From: Cryptococcus deneoformans JEC21
Taxonomy: Eukaryota > Basidiomycota > Tremellomycetes > Tremellales > Cryptococcaceae
Length of the DNA stretch: 64,000 bases
Direction: 5' to 3'
Assembly: GCF_000091045.1 (NCBI RefSeq)
Contig: NC_006670.1
Location: 730,001-794,000 of the forward strand
Made by a program: the position numbers and the translations under genes. Below, piece by piece: positions 1 through 11,640 of this stretch. The notes beneath the pieces are model-generated. The model saw only the letters and a program-made list of their open reading frames with translations. It had not been told where the DNA came from and searched no databases. The first letter of the stretch is position 1; each line of letters starts with the position of its first letter.

Positions 1-1130
1 TGGCAGATGTTTCGATACATTGGGCATTGAACCTTTTAGCCAAGTCACGCCCCTCTGAAATGACGTTAAGCTGAAGCTGACGAATGTGATTGAGAAATGA
101 AGAGCGCTCACCATGTGGCTGGACCTGCCTTTCGTACTCCAAATCACATTTATTCGCTACTACGACTACTGGGAAGTAGTCCTTATCCTTAACCTGTCAT
201 CATTTCGTAGTCAGCCAGATAACAATGACACGTGAAATTTATGACTCACTCGCAAAATTTGTTGGTGGAATGTAGATACTTCTTCGAAAGAGCTTCTGGA
301 AGTAATGGAGTAAACAAGGAGGAAACCCTCTCCTGTAAACAGATTTCAGTCAGTTGCCATTGGGGAGCTTTATACTTCCACGTACCGGTCCTCATGTATT
401 GTTCTCGCATAGCGCCGTATTCTTCTTGACCGGCGGTGTCCAACACGTCCAACAAAGCGACCTCTTCGTCGATGATACATTGTTTACGGTAAGAATCCTC
501 TGTTAAACGGTCAGATGGCAGACCAGCAGCATCTGTGGTAAGTACTCACCGATGGTAGGATCATATCTGAATGGTACCAAAAGATTTGATCAGCACAGTC
601 CTGGCATATGCTCAGTAATCAAGTAAGATCGGACGCACTCATCGACGAACTAGGAAGGGGAGAGAATAGTCAGCTTGCTGGTTTATGTGCCGTTTCTCCA
701 TCTACTCACATGTGATTGGATGAATTGGATTGTCAAGGCAGACTTCCCAACACCTAAGTTACTATATTGTCAGCGTCTGTCTGCACGCAGGGTCTTGGCT
801 TCTATAAGAGTCAAAACAACGACAATGGGCTTTCAATCAGTTCACACGCCGGGGGAATAACCACCATTGAGTACATATCGAGCTTGAAGAAGAGCCCAGA
901 AGAAACTGTTCGGACTTCAGAGTAGTCCTACACCTATACCCCTCGAGAGGGACGTATATTGCCCAGCGGAATCAAGAGTGCGAAAGTCCGTTGATGGCTG
1001 GCCGACACGATGCACAGACTTACCACCACCACCGACGACGACAAGCTTATATTCACGCAGAAATTGGGCCTATCGGGTTACTCAGCACCAAATGGGGATG
1101 GTTACAGTGCGGGCGACATACCTTGGACAT
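1..1130 (-). CDS. RAS1: Ras1 small GTPase (3' end outside window)
   Basis: Ras-family GTPase, a membrane-bound molecular switch. Exons read by eye on the minus strand: 1130-1122, 1069-1024, 753-710, 649-639, 566-550, 499-386, 332-250, 193-112 and 54-<1; all phases join. They encode the start [19 protein letters not shown], the P-loop [11 protein letters not shown], switch I with the effector segment EYDPTIEDSY, switch [18 protein letters not shown], the NKCD base-binding motif and ETSA near the left edge. The hypervariable tail and CAAX box lie beyond position 1. The first exon is only 9 nt, and the switch I region is carried by exons of 11 and 17 nt. It is divergent from the SPF45 gene across 407 bp. 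Identity as Ras is very secure; the symbol RAS1 rather than a paralogue rests on similarity to the Cryptococcus protein. Confidence 0.95.
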
Positions 1131-1537
1131 GCTGACTGGCTGAGAGCGGATGGACTTGAGTGTGAACGGAGTTTGTTGACAAGACGGAGATGATAACCGG
1201 AGGTGAGTTGAAGCGTTGCAGAGCAAGAGTTGAAGATGGAGAGATGGACGGGAGAGGCGGGACGGAGCGGGGCCGGGGACAGAGGGGCGCCGGAGATGGA
1301 GTGAGATGCACGGAGGGACTGTAAGCGTAATATTAACTTACCCAACAATTAGGCTGAGGCCGCTGATTGTTCGCGCCCTGCGCATGGACCTCCGCCGCCA
1401 TGGTGAGGCCCGCCGCGTGGCTTCCACGTGGGGTGGATAGACGGGATTTCGGCAAAGCAGATTGATAAAGAGATGTGGCGGCGGTTATCTGTCTATAACA
1501 ACACGCCGCACGTCTCTCCCCCCTCGCCCACAACGCC
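1131..1537. promoter_or_regulatory. Divergent intergenic region RAS1/SPF45
   Basis: 407 bp between the start codons of two divergent genes, so it must hold both promoters. The part next to SPF45 is GC- and pyrimidine-rich. I see no convincing TATA box or named element. Confidence 0.5.
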
Positions 1538-3671
1538 ATGTCCCTCTACGGCGGCATCAAATTCTCTGCGACGAACCCGGAGGATGAGCCAGAGCAGCGG
1601 GAGACCCCCCGCCCGCCAGACGCAGACGCTGGCTCCCTCCCCCCCGCACAGTCCAAGCAGAGACAGCCCCCCGCATTCTCCTCCGCCCTCAAGTTCGCCC
1701 CCCGCATCAACAAGAAGCCGCTGAAGCCGCCGGTCCCAACCGCACACGTCTCCGCGCTCCCCCTCAATCCAAGCTCCGCAGATATCGTTCGCTCTGCAGA
1801 ACCAGTCTTGCACTCTCGTTCCCCGGCAGCTCAAGATGAAGGTGATGCGCAGCTGGTATTCGGGCCAGACGGTCTGCCTCTTGCCAAGGCGCCGGCTATG
1901 ACGATAGGGACCAACAAAGGAGGGTACAAGGACAGATTGGGCAATGATTTCTCCGGTGAGAAAAAGAAGAAGAAGAAGAAGAAAGTGGGTATTGTCGGAC
2001 TACGTGGTAAAGCACCTCGCTGATCCCTTCAAAGAGAAAAAATCCACAACCTTTTTTCCCCACGTTTGACCCTGAAGAGATATATGATCCCAACCGGCCC
2101 AACGACCTCGGTGAATATCAACAGTATCGGAAACGTGCCAAGGAAGAGAGGAGGAGGAAGCTCATGGAGGCTAAGAGACGAAGAGCTGAAGGCTTGAGCA
2201 GTGATGAGAGCAGTTATTATACAGACAGCGAAGAGGACATCGCTCCAAGAAGGGACGGTAAGTGGATCCATCAATTGGCCGGTCAATTACTGACTGTATA
2301 CCGTAAGCTCCCAAGATGTTTGCTCCTCCAAAGATGTATTCTCCTTCGGCCTCAAAGTCTACTGTTTCTGAAGAACCCGAGACTGCCGTTAATCGTCTGC
2401 CCGAATCGCAACCCGCATTTGGCCGTGATCAGGACGATAGGCGGATGGACGTGTCACGCCTATCGCCGTCGGGGGATGATGCTTATGCTAGACGGGTCGC
2501 CATGACGCAGCAAGCTCCCTTGCATCTACATCATCCTTCACAATCAGGTGACGATGCATATGCAAGGAGAGCAGCCATATCTCAGAACCCCCCACCTACA
2601 ACCTCATTCATCCCGAGTTCTACAGCCTCTTCATCCGCTGCACCAGATGCATACCCCTCTTCTCATTTGACTCAACCACCTACAACCACCCCACCACCTT
2701 TGCCCGTGATACCAAACGCGCAAGCCGAACTTCCACAGGTTCAGGCAGCCGCATCAGCTAGTCAAGATTTCCAGGCTATGTTGGAGGAGAGAAAAAAGGC
2801 TGCCGAGGCTATTGCTGCCAAGTTCAAAGCTCTTGCCGGAGCGGCGCAACCCCCATCATCACCTGCTCCCGCCTCGGCATCCTCCTCTGCAGCGCAACTT
2901 CAGGATGTGTGAGTCGGAAAGGTGCAATATGGTGTCTGATCGACCTGCTGACATAACATAGTGGTGGTGGGACATTTGCAGAGAAAAGTAGGTCATCTTT
3001 CATTTCAGCCTCGTTCGTTCATATTTAACTAATCCCCTTATTTCAAAGTGATGCGTAAATGGGGCCACGTCGAAGGCACAGGCTTAGGAGCTCGTGGTGA
3101 GGGTATTGTCCACGCTTTAACTACGGAACATGTTGCTCCGGTTGCGAACCTCTCGCAACCCCTATCAAAGCGGGCCCTTGCCAAACAAAAAGCAGCAGCA
3201 GCTAATGCCAAATCTCGCAAATGGGTTCAAGCACCTTCTGCCCGTGGCAGGATCGTCAACGACAATAAGGATGAACGTGCAAAGGAAGAAAAGGAGAGAA
3301 AGGGTGAGGAAGGCAGGGTGATTTGCCTAAGGGGCCTTGTGGGTTCGGTAGAGGAAATTGACGAGGAATTGGTAAATGAGATAGGAGAAGAGTGTTCAAA
3401 CTACGGGATCGTAGAGAGGGTAGTGCTTCACCTGGTAGAACCACCTCCGCCAGAACCGGAAGAGTGTTTGCGCGTTTTTGTGGTGTTTTCCGGGATGGCG
3501 GGGGCATGGAGGGCAATCAAGGAACTGGATGGGAGATTTTTCGGGGGAAGAAATATTGTGAGTATACACTGTCTAATGGCTTTGGGATATTATTGAAACA
3601 AGAATCAGAAAGCCACATATTTCGACGAGACCAGATTCGACAAGGGCGATAGGGATGGCCCAGTGCTTTAG
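1538..3671 (+). CDS. SPF45-like splicing factor (G-patch + RRM/UHM)
   Basis: Homologue of splicing factor 45 (RBM17), a spliceosome-associated protein involved in 3' splice-site use. Exons 1538-1984, 2035-2257, 2308-2908, 2962-2987, 3049-3557 and 3609-3671 join in phase to a 622-residue protein. It starts MSLYGGIKF, has a Lys run, then FDPEEIYDPNRPND, which is conserved in SPF45. A Ser/Pro/Ala-rich linker contains two copies of a GDDAYARR motif. A G-patch follows (FAEK-MMRKWGHVEGTGLGARGEGI), and a C-terminal RRM has the GRFFGGR stretch that matches the RXF loop of a U2AF-homology motif. The 26-nt exon 4 holds the start of the G-patch. The first donor (AAA|GTGGGT) was chosen because it alone keeps phase with the FDPEEIYDP exon. 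Confidence 0.9.
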
Positions 3672-3833
3672 CTTTTTAGGAGATGTGTCCGGTGTATGGA
3701 ATACGATTTTACATGTGCACGTGCTCTCAGACTGGACGTCTTACCCACCAACAATTTAGGTATACAGCGATGTAGAACGATACACAGAAGATAAACAACA
3801 AGCATCCGACGATCCGCCAATGTTTTCACAGTG

Positions 3834-5390
3834 CTACACCTTCCCGGTGTCCCTTACCAGTTTCCTTACCGCGATGGGACTTGGGCTGAACAACGCAGAG
3901 GCTTGAAAGCTACCGAGCCTCACTATATTCATGGCCCAGGAAGATTGCTGCGCATTAGGAATGAATGATCTATTGGATATTTCCTCATTCGGCAGTGTAA
4001 CCTGAGCCGGAGTAATTTTTATTGGATTGGACTGGACAGTGCTCGCACGCCTTTCGCTAGGCCTTTGATCTGGCTTCTGAAGGGAGGCAGCATGCACGAC
4101 GAATGGATTATGTGACGATGTGGGGACCGTAGGCAAAGTTCTGAACTGGGCTTGCTCTGCTTTGATCTTCTTGATGAGGGCTTCTAGCATAAGTGTACGC
4201 ATCTCAAGGCCGTCCTCGGTGTCGACCAAAGAACTCCTTCGTGCTTTAACAGATGAATAAAGTGATTGCAGTTGGTTTAAGAGGCTCAACATCGCATTGC
4301 AAGCTTTGAGGTAATGGTCTTTGAGACCGGCATACTCTGCCGATGGAAGAATGTGAACATGCGAGGAAATCTTGATCCCCAGACGCTGGAGGGTGGAAAT
4401 GACCGGTGCAAGGAGCACTAATAGTTCACCTGCGGGATCATCTACCCTCTCGTCTTGTACAGAACAGACATCCTCTCCATAGTCGAGCGTTACTCCCACA
4501 AGCGTGCGCTCCGAATCGGCAGAGTGCCCCGAATCCCCAGACTCTCTTCGGACAAGAGGCGTCTCTTCACTCTTATCAAGCTTGCTGTACCGCGCCCACC
4601 CCCACTTACCACCTGGTTTCGTACTTGGCCGCTTGAATGCATCCTTGCGAGAAATGGACAAGACTGAAATCAGCTTGGAAAAGCGAGACGTATGTGTGGG
4701 CGTTATGGGAGGAGGAGTGTACTGCTCCTGAATAGGTGTAATGGAAGGAGATCGTATGGGCGAGAGAAGGGTATGGTTTAAACATGTGATATCGGCATCG
4801 ACATTTGAAAGCTCATTTCTAGGAGGAAGAACGTCGTTTTTTTCATCAGCTTCGTATGACAGATGGTCGACAGCGGATAGGAAAGATGAGGAACTCTGTT
4901 TGACTCACTTGAATTGCTCGATCAGGACTGTTGTTCGTACATTCGGGTTTTGCATAACGTAGGGTTTTTTCTTTTCTTTACTTCTGACAATCTGTTGATA
5001 AGTTTAGTCTGCTTCAAGCAATTAATGTTAATGTTGTCGAGTTTATCAAAATGCTTACCATCAATGGACAAAGAACTATCTGTGCTCAAGAAGTTATTAT
5101 TATACTCGTAAACACAGGCCGCCTTGTTGGTGTTGCCGATACTATTCTGAAGGTTGTTTACAATGCATAAAAGATCATGGGCCGTCCTTTCAGCATTTAC
5201 TGAAGGAGGGCGTTTCTTCCTTTCAAGTCTTTCGGTTTATGACTGCACACTTTTTCCGTCACAGTATGTTTTACTTATGTTCCCATGCTCGTCTGCCTTC
5301 TCCAACCATGCTTCAACAGCTCGCCGGTCCAATAAAGGTCACGGTACATTTGGTTCATTAATTGCTACATTTTGATCTAAGTTTATGATG
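3834..5390 (-). CDS. Unrecognised protein; N-terminal exons unresolved
   Basis: I do not recognise this gene. The last exon (4661-3834 and somewhat upstream) is secure: an open frame with a Ser/Pro-rich part containing SPSITP and ITPTHTS, then SISRKDAFKRPS. A probably helical middle follows (around LLAPVISTLQRLGIKISS and LLNQLQSLYSSVKARRSS), then a basic Ser-rich tail ending at TAG 3836-3834. An intron from about 4914 (CAA|GTGAGT) to a CCTAG acceptor joins it to an exon coding QNPNVRTTVLIEQF. Further coding-looking segments lie to about 5390 (LLDRRAVEAWLEKADEHGN; RPPSVNAERTAHDLL), but their splice phases could not be made consistent. The start is therefore unknown. The 3' end of HSP104 is less than 100 bp upstream on the same strand. 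Confidence 0.55.
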
Positions 5391-5468
5391 GCAGCAAAAA
5401 GACAACTATAAATTAAAAAGAGAAAAATAACTACTACTTCGATGATCAGACCCGCCGCCTTGGTACAT

Positions 5469-8400
5469 TTAATCCATTTCTTCCACCTCAATATCCATTG
5501 AATCATCCTCATCTTCACTATCATCCGGCTGGATAACGTCGGGTTCATGGTTGGGAATCACAACCAACCTGTTCTTCCGAAGGTCGACCGTGATGTGGGC
5601 AACTTCACCGTCTCGCACACGCCCTTGGAGCAAGAGTCGCGAGAGAGGATTGAGAATTTCGGTCTGGATAAGACGAGCCATGGGTCGAGCACCGTACGTC
5701 GCTGTAGATAAAAATATCAGTAATTGTTTCAATTTTTTTTGAAGGGATTGACACTTACGAGAGTATCCAGCTTGAGCCAACCACTCGCAGGAAGGATCAT
5801 CGACATCAAGCTTGATTTTCCTGTTGTTATCCAACAACCTTTGCTGAATTTCCTTCAATCTAACATCAACGACCTTCCTGATGTCCGCTCTGCTCAATGA
5901 TCGGTATAGAATGATGTCGTCAATTCTGTTGATGAACTCCGGAGGGAAAGTCTTAGCGATAGCCCCATTGACCTTGGCACGAACAGCAGGATCGACTGCT
6001 CCCTCCGAGGGGTGCTCATTGAGATACATAGAGCCGACATTGGAAGTCATCATGACGATAGTGTTGCGGAAGTCAACTACCCGGCCTTTGCCATCGGTAA
6101 GACGACCATCATCGAGAACTTGCAGGAAGAGCTGGTGGAATTCGCGCGCTGCCTTTTCGATCTCGTCAATGAGGATGAGGGAGTACGGCTTGCGCCTGAC
6201 AGCCTCAGTCAGCTGGCCACCAGCCTCATGCCCGACGTATCCAGGACCGGCACCAATGAGACGCGAGATGGCATGCTTCTCAGAGTACTCGGAAGCATCG
6301 ATACGAACCATTGCATCCTCGCTGTTGAACATAACACCCGCCAATGTCTTGGCAAGCAATGTTTTGCCGGTACCAGATGGACCAACTAGCAAGAATGAGG
6401 CAATGGGGCGATTCTGATTACCAAGGCCGGATCGATTGAGCCGAATGGCGTTAGCGACAGACTTGACCGCCTCTGGTTGACCAATGACCTTTTTGGAGAT
6501 CAATTTCTCAAGGCGGAGGAGTTTGGCCTTTTCGGTTTCGACCAATCGGGACACGGGAACTCCTGTCCACCGAGCCACAACCTCAGCAATCATCTCTGGA
6601 GCGACTTGCTGACCCGAACCCTTCTCAGCTTCTTTCTGCTCCAACTCTTGAAGCTTTTGTTCACGTTGGGGAATAGAGTGGTATCGAATGTCGGCAGCTG
6701 TAGCAAGGTCGTACCTAAGTGAAAGATTAGCCTTGCCATATATCTTGAGCTTTCAAGGACTACTTACCTTCTTTCTGCCTCATCAGCCTTGGTTCGCAGC
6801 TCATCAATCTTCCTCCTCAGCTCATGAATCTGATCTCCCAGATGCTTGTCGTTCTCATATTCCCGTTTCAAAGGCCCCAGCTTGTCTTCCAAGTCGGCGA
6901 TAGCCTTTTTAGCTACTTCCAATCTTTCCTTGGAGGCCTCGTCCTTCTCTCGCTCAAGGGCATGGATCTCGACCTCTAAACCAAGCTTTTTGCGTTCAAG
7001 CTCGTCAATGGCTTCCGGGCGGGTTTCGCGGGCAACCTTGACAGCACTGGCTGCTTCGTCGAGAAGATCGATGGCAGAGTCTGGCAAGCGTCGTGCTGTA
7101 AGATATTGTTTGGCAAGTTGGGCAGCAAGGACAAGGGCAGAGTCCATGATACGGACACCATGATGTGTTTCATATTTTTCGCGAATACCACGCATAACTG
7201 AGAATTATTGTTAGCCAAATGTTATATATCACGAGCAATAGCAGCCACTCACTTGCAACGGTGTCTGGAACAGAAGGTTCGTCAACTATGACTTGAGCGA
7301 ATCGACGCTCAAAGGCAGAATCCTTCTCGATGTATTCTCGGTACTCGTTCAGAGTAGTAGCACCAATGACCTTGAGCTTCCCTCGAGCCAACATTGGTTT
7401 GAGTAAGTTGGCAGCGTCCATACCGCCGCTTGAATCTTTCCCGGCCCTAAGAGTACACAGTCAGCAAATTTCAACTATTGATAGAGCTCGGAAGAACGTA
7501 CATAATCAGGTGAATTTCATCAATAAAGAGGATAATCTGCGTGCCTTCATCCCCAGACTTTTCAACCTCGCTGAGAACGGCCTTGACACGCTCCTCGTAT
7601 TCGCCCTTGTACTTGGCGCCAGCCATCAGAGCACCCATGTCAAGGGCAAGTAGACGACTGATCAAGCTTGCCGGGACATCTCGGTCGACAATTCGCTGGG
7701 CAAGACCTTCGGCAATGGCCGTCTTACCCACACCAGGCTCCCCAATGAGGACAGGGTTACCCTTGGTGCGCCTGGAGAGAATTCGAATAACACGGCGGAT
7801 TTCGTTGTCTCGACCGATCACAGGGTCAAGCTTACCTTGCTCTGCTAGAGCGGTAAGATCCACGCAGTCTATGAATTATATCAGCGACATCCTTTCGCGA
7901 AAAGGTCCCTCCCTACACTTACATTTATTAAGAGCGTCGAACTGTCCCTCAGCACCTTTGCTGTCGACCTTCCTTCCACCTCTCTTTCTCTTGATCTCTG
8001 CTTCCAGGGCTCTCGGCTCAGCGCCCGTACCCCTCAACAACTCCTTCATATCGGAGGCATCGGTGCGAAGCAACGCGAGGAGAAGGTGGTCGACAGCGAC
8101 AAACTGGTCATTTTGGTCCTTTTGCAATTTCTGAGCTTCCCGTATAACAGCATTGAAGGAGTTGGCAAGGGGCAGAGGGGGTGATGGAGGAGGGTCGACA
8201 ACGGGTAATCGGTTTATCTTGTGCATGAGAGCACGGTTGAAAAGGGTGGGATTACCGCCAACATGTTCAAGAGCGGCTTTGAGTAAAGTGGGCTGGTCAG
8301 GGCCACTAGAAGGCTGGTTTGGTTCCTCCCAGAGGACGGATATAAGATGTAATGGGTGGACTACGACGGTTTAGCTACAGGATGACTTCAAAACATGAAT

Positions 8401-8490
8401 ATTGCACGTACCTTGAGCGTTCGCCATCTCCGCCGCTTTGTCGAGGGCGGCCTTCAAGACCTCTGAGGACTTGTCTGTAAAGTTGTCCAT
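5469..8490 (-). CDS. HSP104: Hsp104/ClpB disaggregase
   Basis: Cytosolic AAA+ disaggregase that threads aggregated proteins through a hexameric pore, working with Hsp70/Hsp40. Seven exons are recognisable from ATG 8490 ([16 protein letters not shown]) to TAA 5471-5469. Domains in order: Clp N-domain repeats; NBD1 with Walker [11 protein letters not shown], pore loop [10 protein letters not shown] and Walker [10 protein letters not shown]; the coiled-coil M-domain ([20 protein letters not shown]); NBD2 with Walker [11 protein letters not shown], pore loop GYVGHEAGG, Walker [11 protein letters not shown] and the sensor region MTSNVG; and an acidic C-terminus ([17 protein letters not shown]). 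Total length is near the usual 900 residues. A TATATATA box lies about 85 bp before the start and HSE-like motifs lie further up, as expected for a heat-shock gene. Confidence 0.96.
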
Positions 8491-8574
8491 GGTTATTATT
8501 AGTTGAGAGTAAGTAATGAATGTAGATAAGAATTAAAATGGCTGGTGGGAGAGCCGGAGGGGTATCCGTCCCTC

Positions 8575-8582
8575 TATATATA
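8575..8582 (-). promoter_or_regulatory. TATA box of HSP104
   Basis: TATATATA about 85 bp upstream of the HSP104 start codon. The position and the inducible nature of the gene fit a TATA element. Confidence 0.5.
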
Positions 8583-8606
8583 CTGAGAGTGGAGGCCGTC
8601 CCGTCA

Positions 8607-8736
8607 TTCGGGAAAGAAAGACATCATCGTCGTGCCTAGATTCGAGAAAGTGCCAGAACCACGTGGCGTCCACTAGTCTCGCCGCCGCGGCTTTTCTCGT
8701 CCATTCCGGTCCATTCCTGTGGAGTCGTGAATATTC
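8607..8736. promoter_or_regulatory. Cluster of heat-shock-element-like motifs
   Basis: Three HSF-type groups: TTCggGAA at 8607-8614; TTCgaGAA at 8641-8648 with another GAA in 5-bp register at 8656; and TTC (8704), TTC (8714), GAA (8729), TTC (8734), all in one 5-bp register and including GAAtaTTC. They lie 117-246 bp upstream of HSP104 and also directly upstream of the divergent CAB3/HAL3 gene. The motif definition (alternating nGAAn units) is established; function here is inferred. Confidence 0.6.
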
Positions 8737-8806
8737 TTTGCGATCGGGTAAGCATTTGGACGCCTCGGCATTCTCTCATCCGCCGTTCGATTCACATTTA
8801 ATAACA

Positions 8807-10087
8807 ATGCAGCCCACCCAAACTCATGCTGCTCCCGTTCGTAAAAAGCCCTCGCGCCCATTCGTTTCATCCCACCACCGCCCTGCAGACGAGGTAGACG
8901 ATGGCATCTTTCGTGTCGTTTTGATCACCAGTGGTAGCGTAGCAAGCATCAAAGCACCCGATATCGTTGGGGCTTTGGTCAAGGTGAATAATAATGCTCT
9001 CGATATCCTGCCTTCTAGGGGATCTCCTGCTGACCGACTTCGCTGTCCGCATTGACTGGCAGTCACCGAATATTGACGTGCAAGTGGTTGCGACCAAAGC
9101 TTCCACATACTTTTACAGCCAAGAAGATGTAGACAATTCTGTGAGATCAGCTCTAAACCTACCTGACGAACAAATTGGAGAGCATTTCGGTGTGAGAGTC
9201 TGGACAGATGAAGATGAATGGTCCGTGCGTCAACCCCTACTTTAAAACAATAGGAGAAGGCGCACGGTACTGACTGTATCAATGTAGGATTGGAAGCATG
9301 TAGGAGAACCTATATTACACATCGAAGTGGATTTTACTTTACTCTAAAACCCCATTTCGCTGTCTCTGACTACATCGCAGTTGCGTCGATGGGCAGATTT
9401 GGTTGTGATTGCACCCTGCTCAGCAGACCTGCTGGCCAAGATCGCCGGCGGAATTTGCGACAGTCTCGCTGTATGTAGTTTTACATGTTCTCGTGATACC
9501 GCGTTATGCTGATTAATGGCCTTTAGACTTCTCTTCTCCGCGCACTGAGCCCATCAACGCCGGTAATCGTGTGCCCCGCTATGAACACGCACATGTATCA
9601 GCATCGGCTAACTACTCGGCACCTCGCGGTCGTGCAAGAGGACTTGGAGTACCTTGTCTCTGGACCACAGGGGGCTGGGAGGCTTGCCTGCGGTGATGAC
9701 GGTAAGTGCTTGATAACGGATGATACGAGTTCTCTAAATTGATAATCTCTAGGCCCTGGAAAAATGACAGACTGGCGAGACATAGTGTCTCTGATCGAAG
9801 GGTTCGCTACAATGCACCAGGGCCGTCGAGCTGTGCATCATTCTGGTCATTCTCTTGACAGGTCCTCCGATCTTCCTCTCCCGCCTTTCACAGAGGCGCC
9901 TCCAACGCCGGGAAGACCTCCCAAATTATCGTCTCCTGTAGAATCGTCTAGCGTATCAATGCAAGGTGGTTCACCTGCGAAAGGCCCCTCGGATGACGTT
10001 TTGACTGGCATAGCAGATTGGAGGTCAATGACGAACGAGCTAGGCGGAGATGGAACAGCATGGAACAGAAAGTGGTGGTTGGGTTGA
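8807..10087 (+). CDS. CAB3: Phosphopantothenoylcysteine decarboxylase (Hal3/Cab3 family)
   Basis: Flavoprotein of coenzyme A synthesis that decarboxylates phosphopantothenoylcysteine; yeast relatives (Hal3, Vhs3) also inhibit the phosphatase Ppz1. Visible motifs: the FMN-binding start LITSGSVASIKAPDIVGALV; HIELRRWADLVVIAPCSADL with the catalytic His; CPAMNTHMYQH with the substrate-binding Asn; and RLACGDDGPGKM with the catalytic Cys region. A proline-rich C-terminal tail follows, ending at TGA 10085-10087. Several short introns interrupt the gene (for example after WKHVGEPILHIE). An in-frame ATG at 8663 would lengthen the N-terminus but would put heat-shock-like motifs inside the coding region, so 8807 is preferred. 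His, Asn and Cys are all in one chain, unlike the split sites of Saccharomyces. The symbol CAB3 versus HAL3 is not decided by sequence. Confidence 0.88.
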
Positions 10088-10166
10088 CTGCGTGCTTCCG
10101 TTTGAGACGGAATCAATGCATTGATAAAGTTTTTATCAAGTCTAATATAATATAGCATTATCAAAT

Positions 10167-11394
10167 CTACATCGGAGCGATGTTGGAGCCTAAAGGTTGT
10201 TGTGGTTGCTCCGCAGGTATAAGAGGCGTCTCTGGTCGGAACCCTTTAGGACAGATCCATCCAGCCACAATTTTAGCAACCAGCTCAGAGTGCTCCCGCG
10301 CTGATTATCCATATTAACCTCACGTCCAGAGCTATCGTCTTCAACTTCAGTACTTACTAAGGCAGAATGCGTGAGGAACCCCGTCCAAGATTTTTACTCT
10401 TTCGCTACTTTCGCCCCCTAAGCACTCTTGGACCAACGGGCCGTCTTTACCAACCCAACCGTCACCATTTCCCCCCGTCCAGACCCCAAACAACCCCTCA
10501 CGTTCTTCTGTTTGATCTGTGCCCTGCGTCTTGAACCAGTCGGTATCAAGTCCCTTTATTTGGCGCATTTCATCGGAAGATAACGATAGGACATCTTTGA
10601 GTACAGGGGGAGAAAGAAGGAGGGATTGACTTGTCTCTGGAAGGTTGACGAGTGAGAAGAGGGGACGTAAAAGCGGGGAAAGGTAGGGTAAAATCGGTTT
10701 GATTGGGCGATGAAATATAGGCTATGCAATTCATAACGATGGGCTTTTGTTGCAATCGTTTATGGCGTGTTTACGCACCCATAATGTCCATCCGTTCCAG
10801 GTGTTAGCGATCCATCCGAGCGTGGGAAATAGCAGATATCCAGCATGCACAGGGCGTGTTTTTTCTGTGTTCAGTTCCTTCATTACTTCACAAGCCATGT
10901 AAGCCCCGACAGAATGGCCCATTAGACCGAATTTAGGCCTGTTCTGACCTTCCTTTAGGGCCCAGTCATCGAGATAGTCTCGAATAGTCTCAACAAGCTC
11001 TATCTTACTGGTGACTTGCTGGGAAAGAGACAGAGGAACTGTAGGGCCGGGAAACTTCGTCGAGTGGCCTATATGGGATGTTGCCAGGATGGCATGGCTG
11101 GCAGGGAGAAGCGAATGGAGGTGAGAGAGGAAGTGTGGATAGTAGCCCAGCAATCCAGGATTGCCTTGACCCTGTCAATTGGCGTCGTCGCATAGAGCAA
11201 ACAGGCTATGTGAGCTCACCGAGGATGAACAAGAGCAGATGATCAGGCGCTTTGGAGACACGATTGCGGGGAGGCCAGTAGTTAAGCTCTACGTGACCAG
11301 CTGCGCCTGGTCTTCTGTTCTGGAATGAGCAAGGGATGGGGAGGGAAGAAGCGCTGTCCGCTGTGAGGCGGAGGAACGCGAGCCGAGGATCCAT
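10167..11394 (-). CDS. Lipid droplet-associated serine hydrolase (LDAH family)
   Basis: Alpha/beta-hydrolase of the LDAH/C2orf43 family, associated with lipid droplets in animals and yeast. From ATG 11394 the protein shows LLLFILG-NPGL (the family's strand 3/oxyanion-loop motif, split by an intron), YYPHFLSHLHSLLP, and the nucleophile elbow FGLMGHSVGAYMACEV. It then runs through GYLLFPTLGWIANTWNG to a C-terminal LDGVPHAFCL whose His is the likely catalytic base. The last exon ends at TAG 10169-10167 (QPLGSNIAPM). At least four exons. It is convergent with CAB3, 79 bp apart, and divergent from RAD5. Substrate is not predictable from the sequence. Confidence 0.82.
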
Positions 11395-11640
11395 CCTTAT
11401 TTATTTTCCTCAAGAACTGCCGTCCAGCTAATATATTTAGATATAACGAAGAACACCGACAAGAGAGCAGAAATATCCTTATTACGTAAGTTAGGTCGCG
11501 TCCGGTCCCTCATCTGAGTGCTCGGCCGGACATTACAAGTACATTCAAGACGCGTCAACGCGAATCGATAATCCTTCAATTCCTAGCACTCTTTTCCACA
11601 CTCGTTCTTTTTTTCACATTTCCTTCCTCACCTCCACGCC

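Noticed and set aside
1493..1834. 113-codon minus frame opposite the start of the SPF45 gene
   Set aside because: It is antisense to a well-supported exon and arises from its GC-rich codons.
5881..6417. 178-codon plus frame inside HSP104
   Set aside because: Shadow of the conserved HSP104 second ATPase domain on the other strand.
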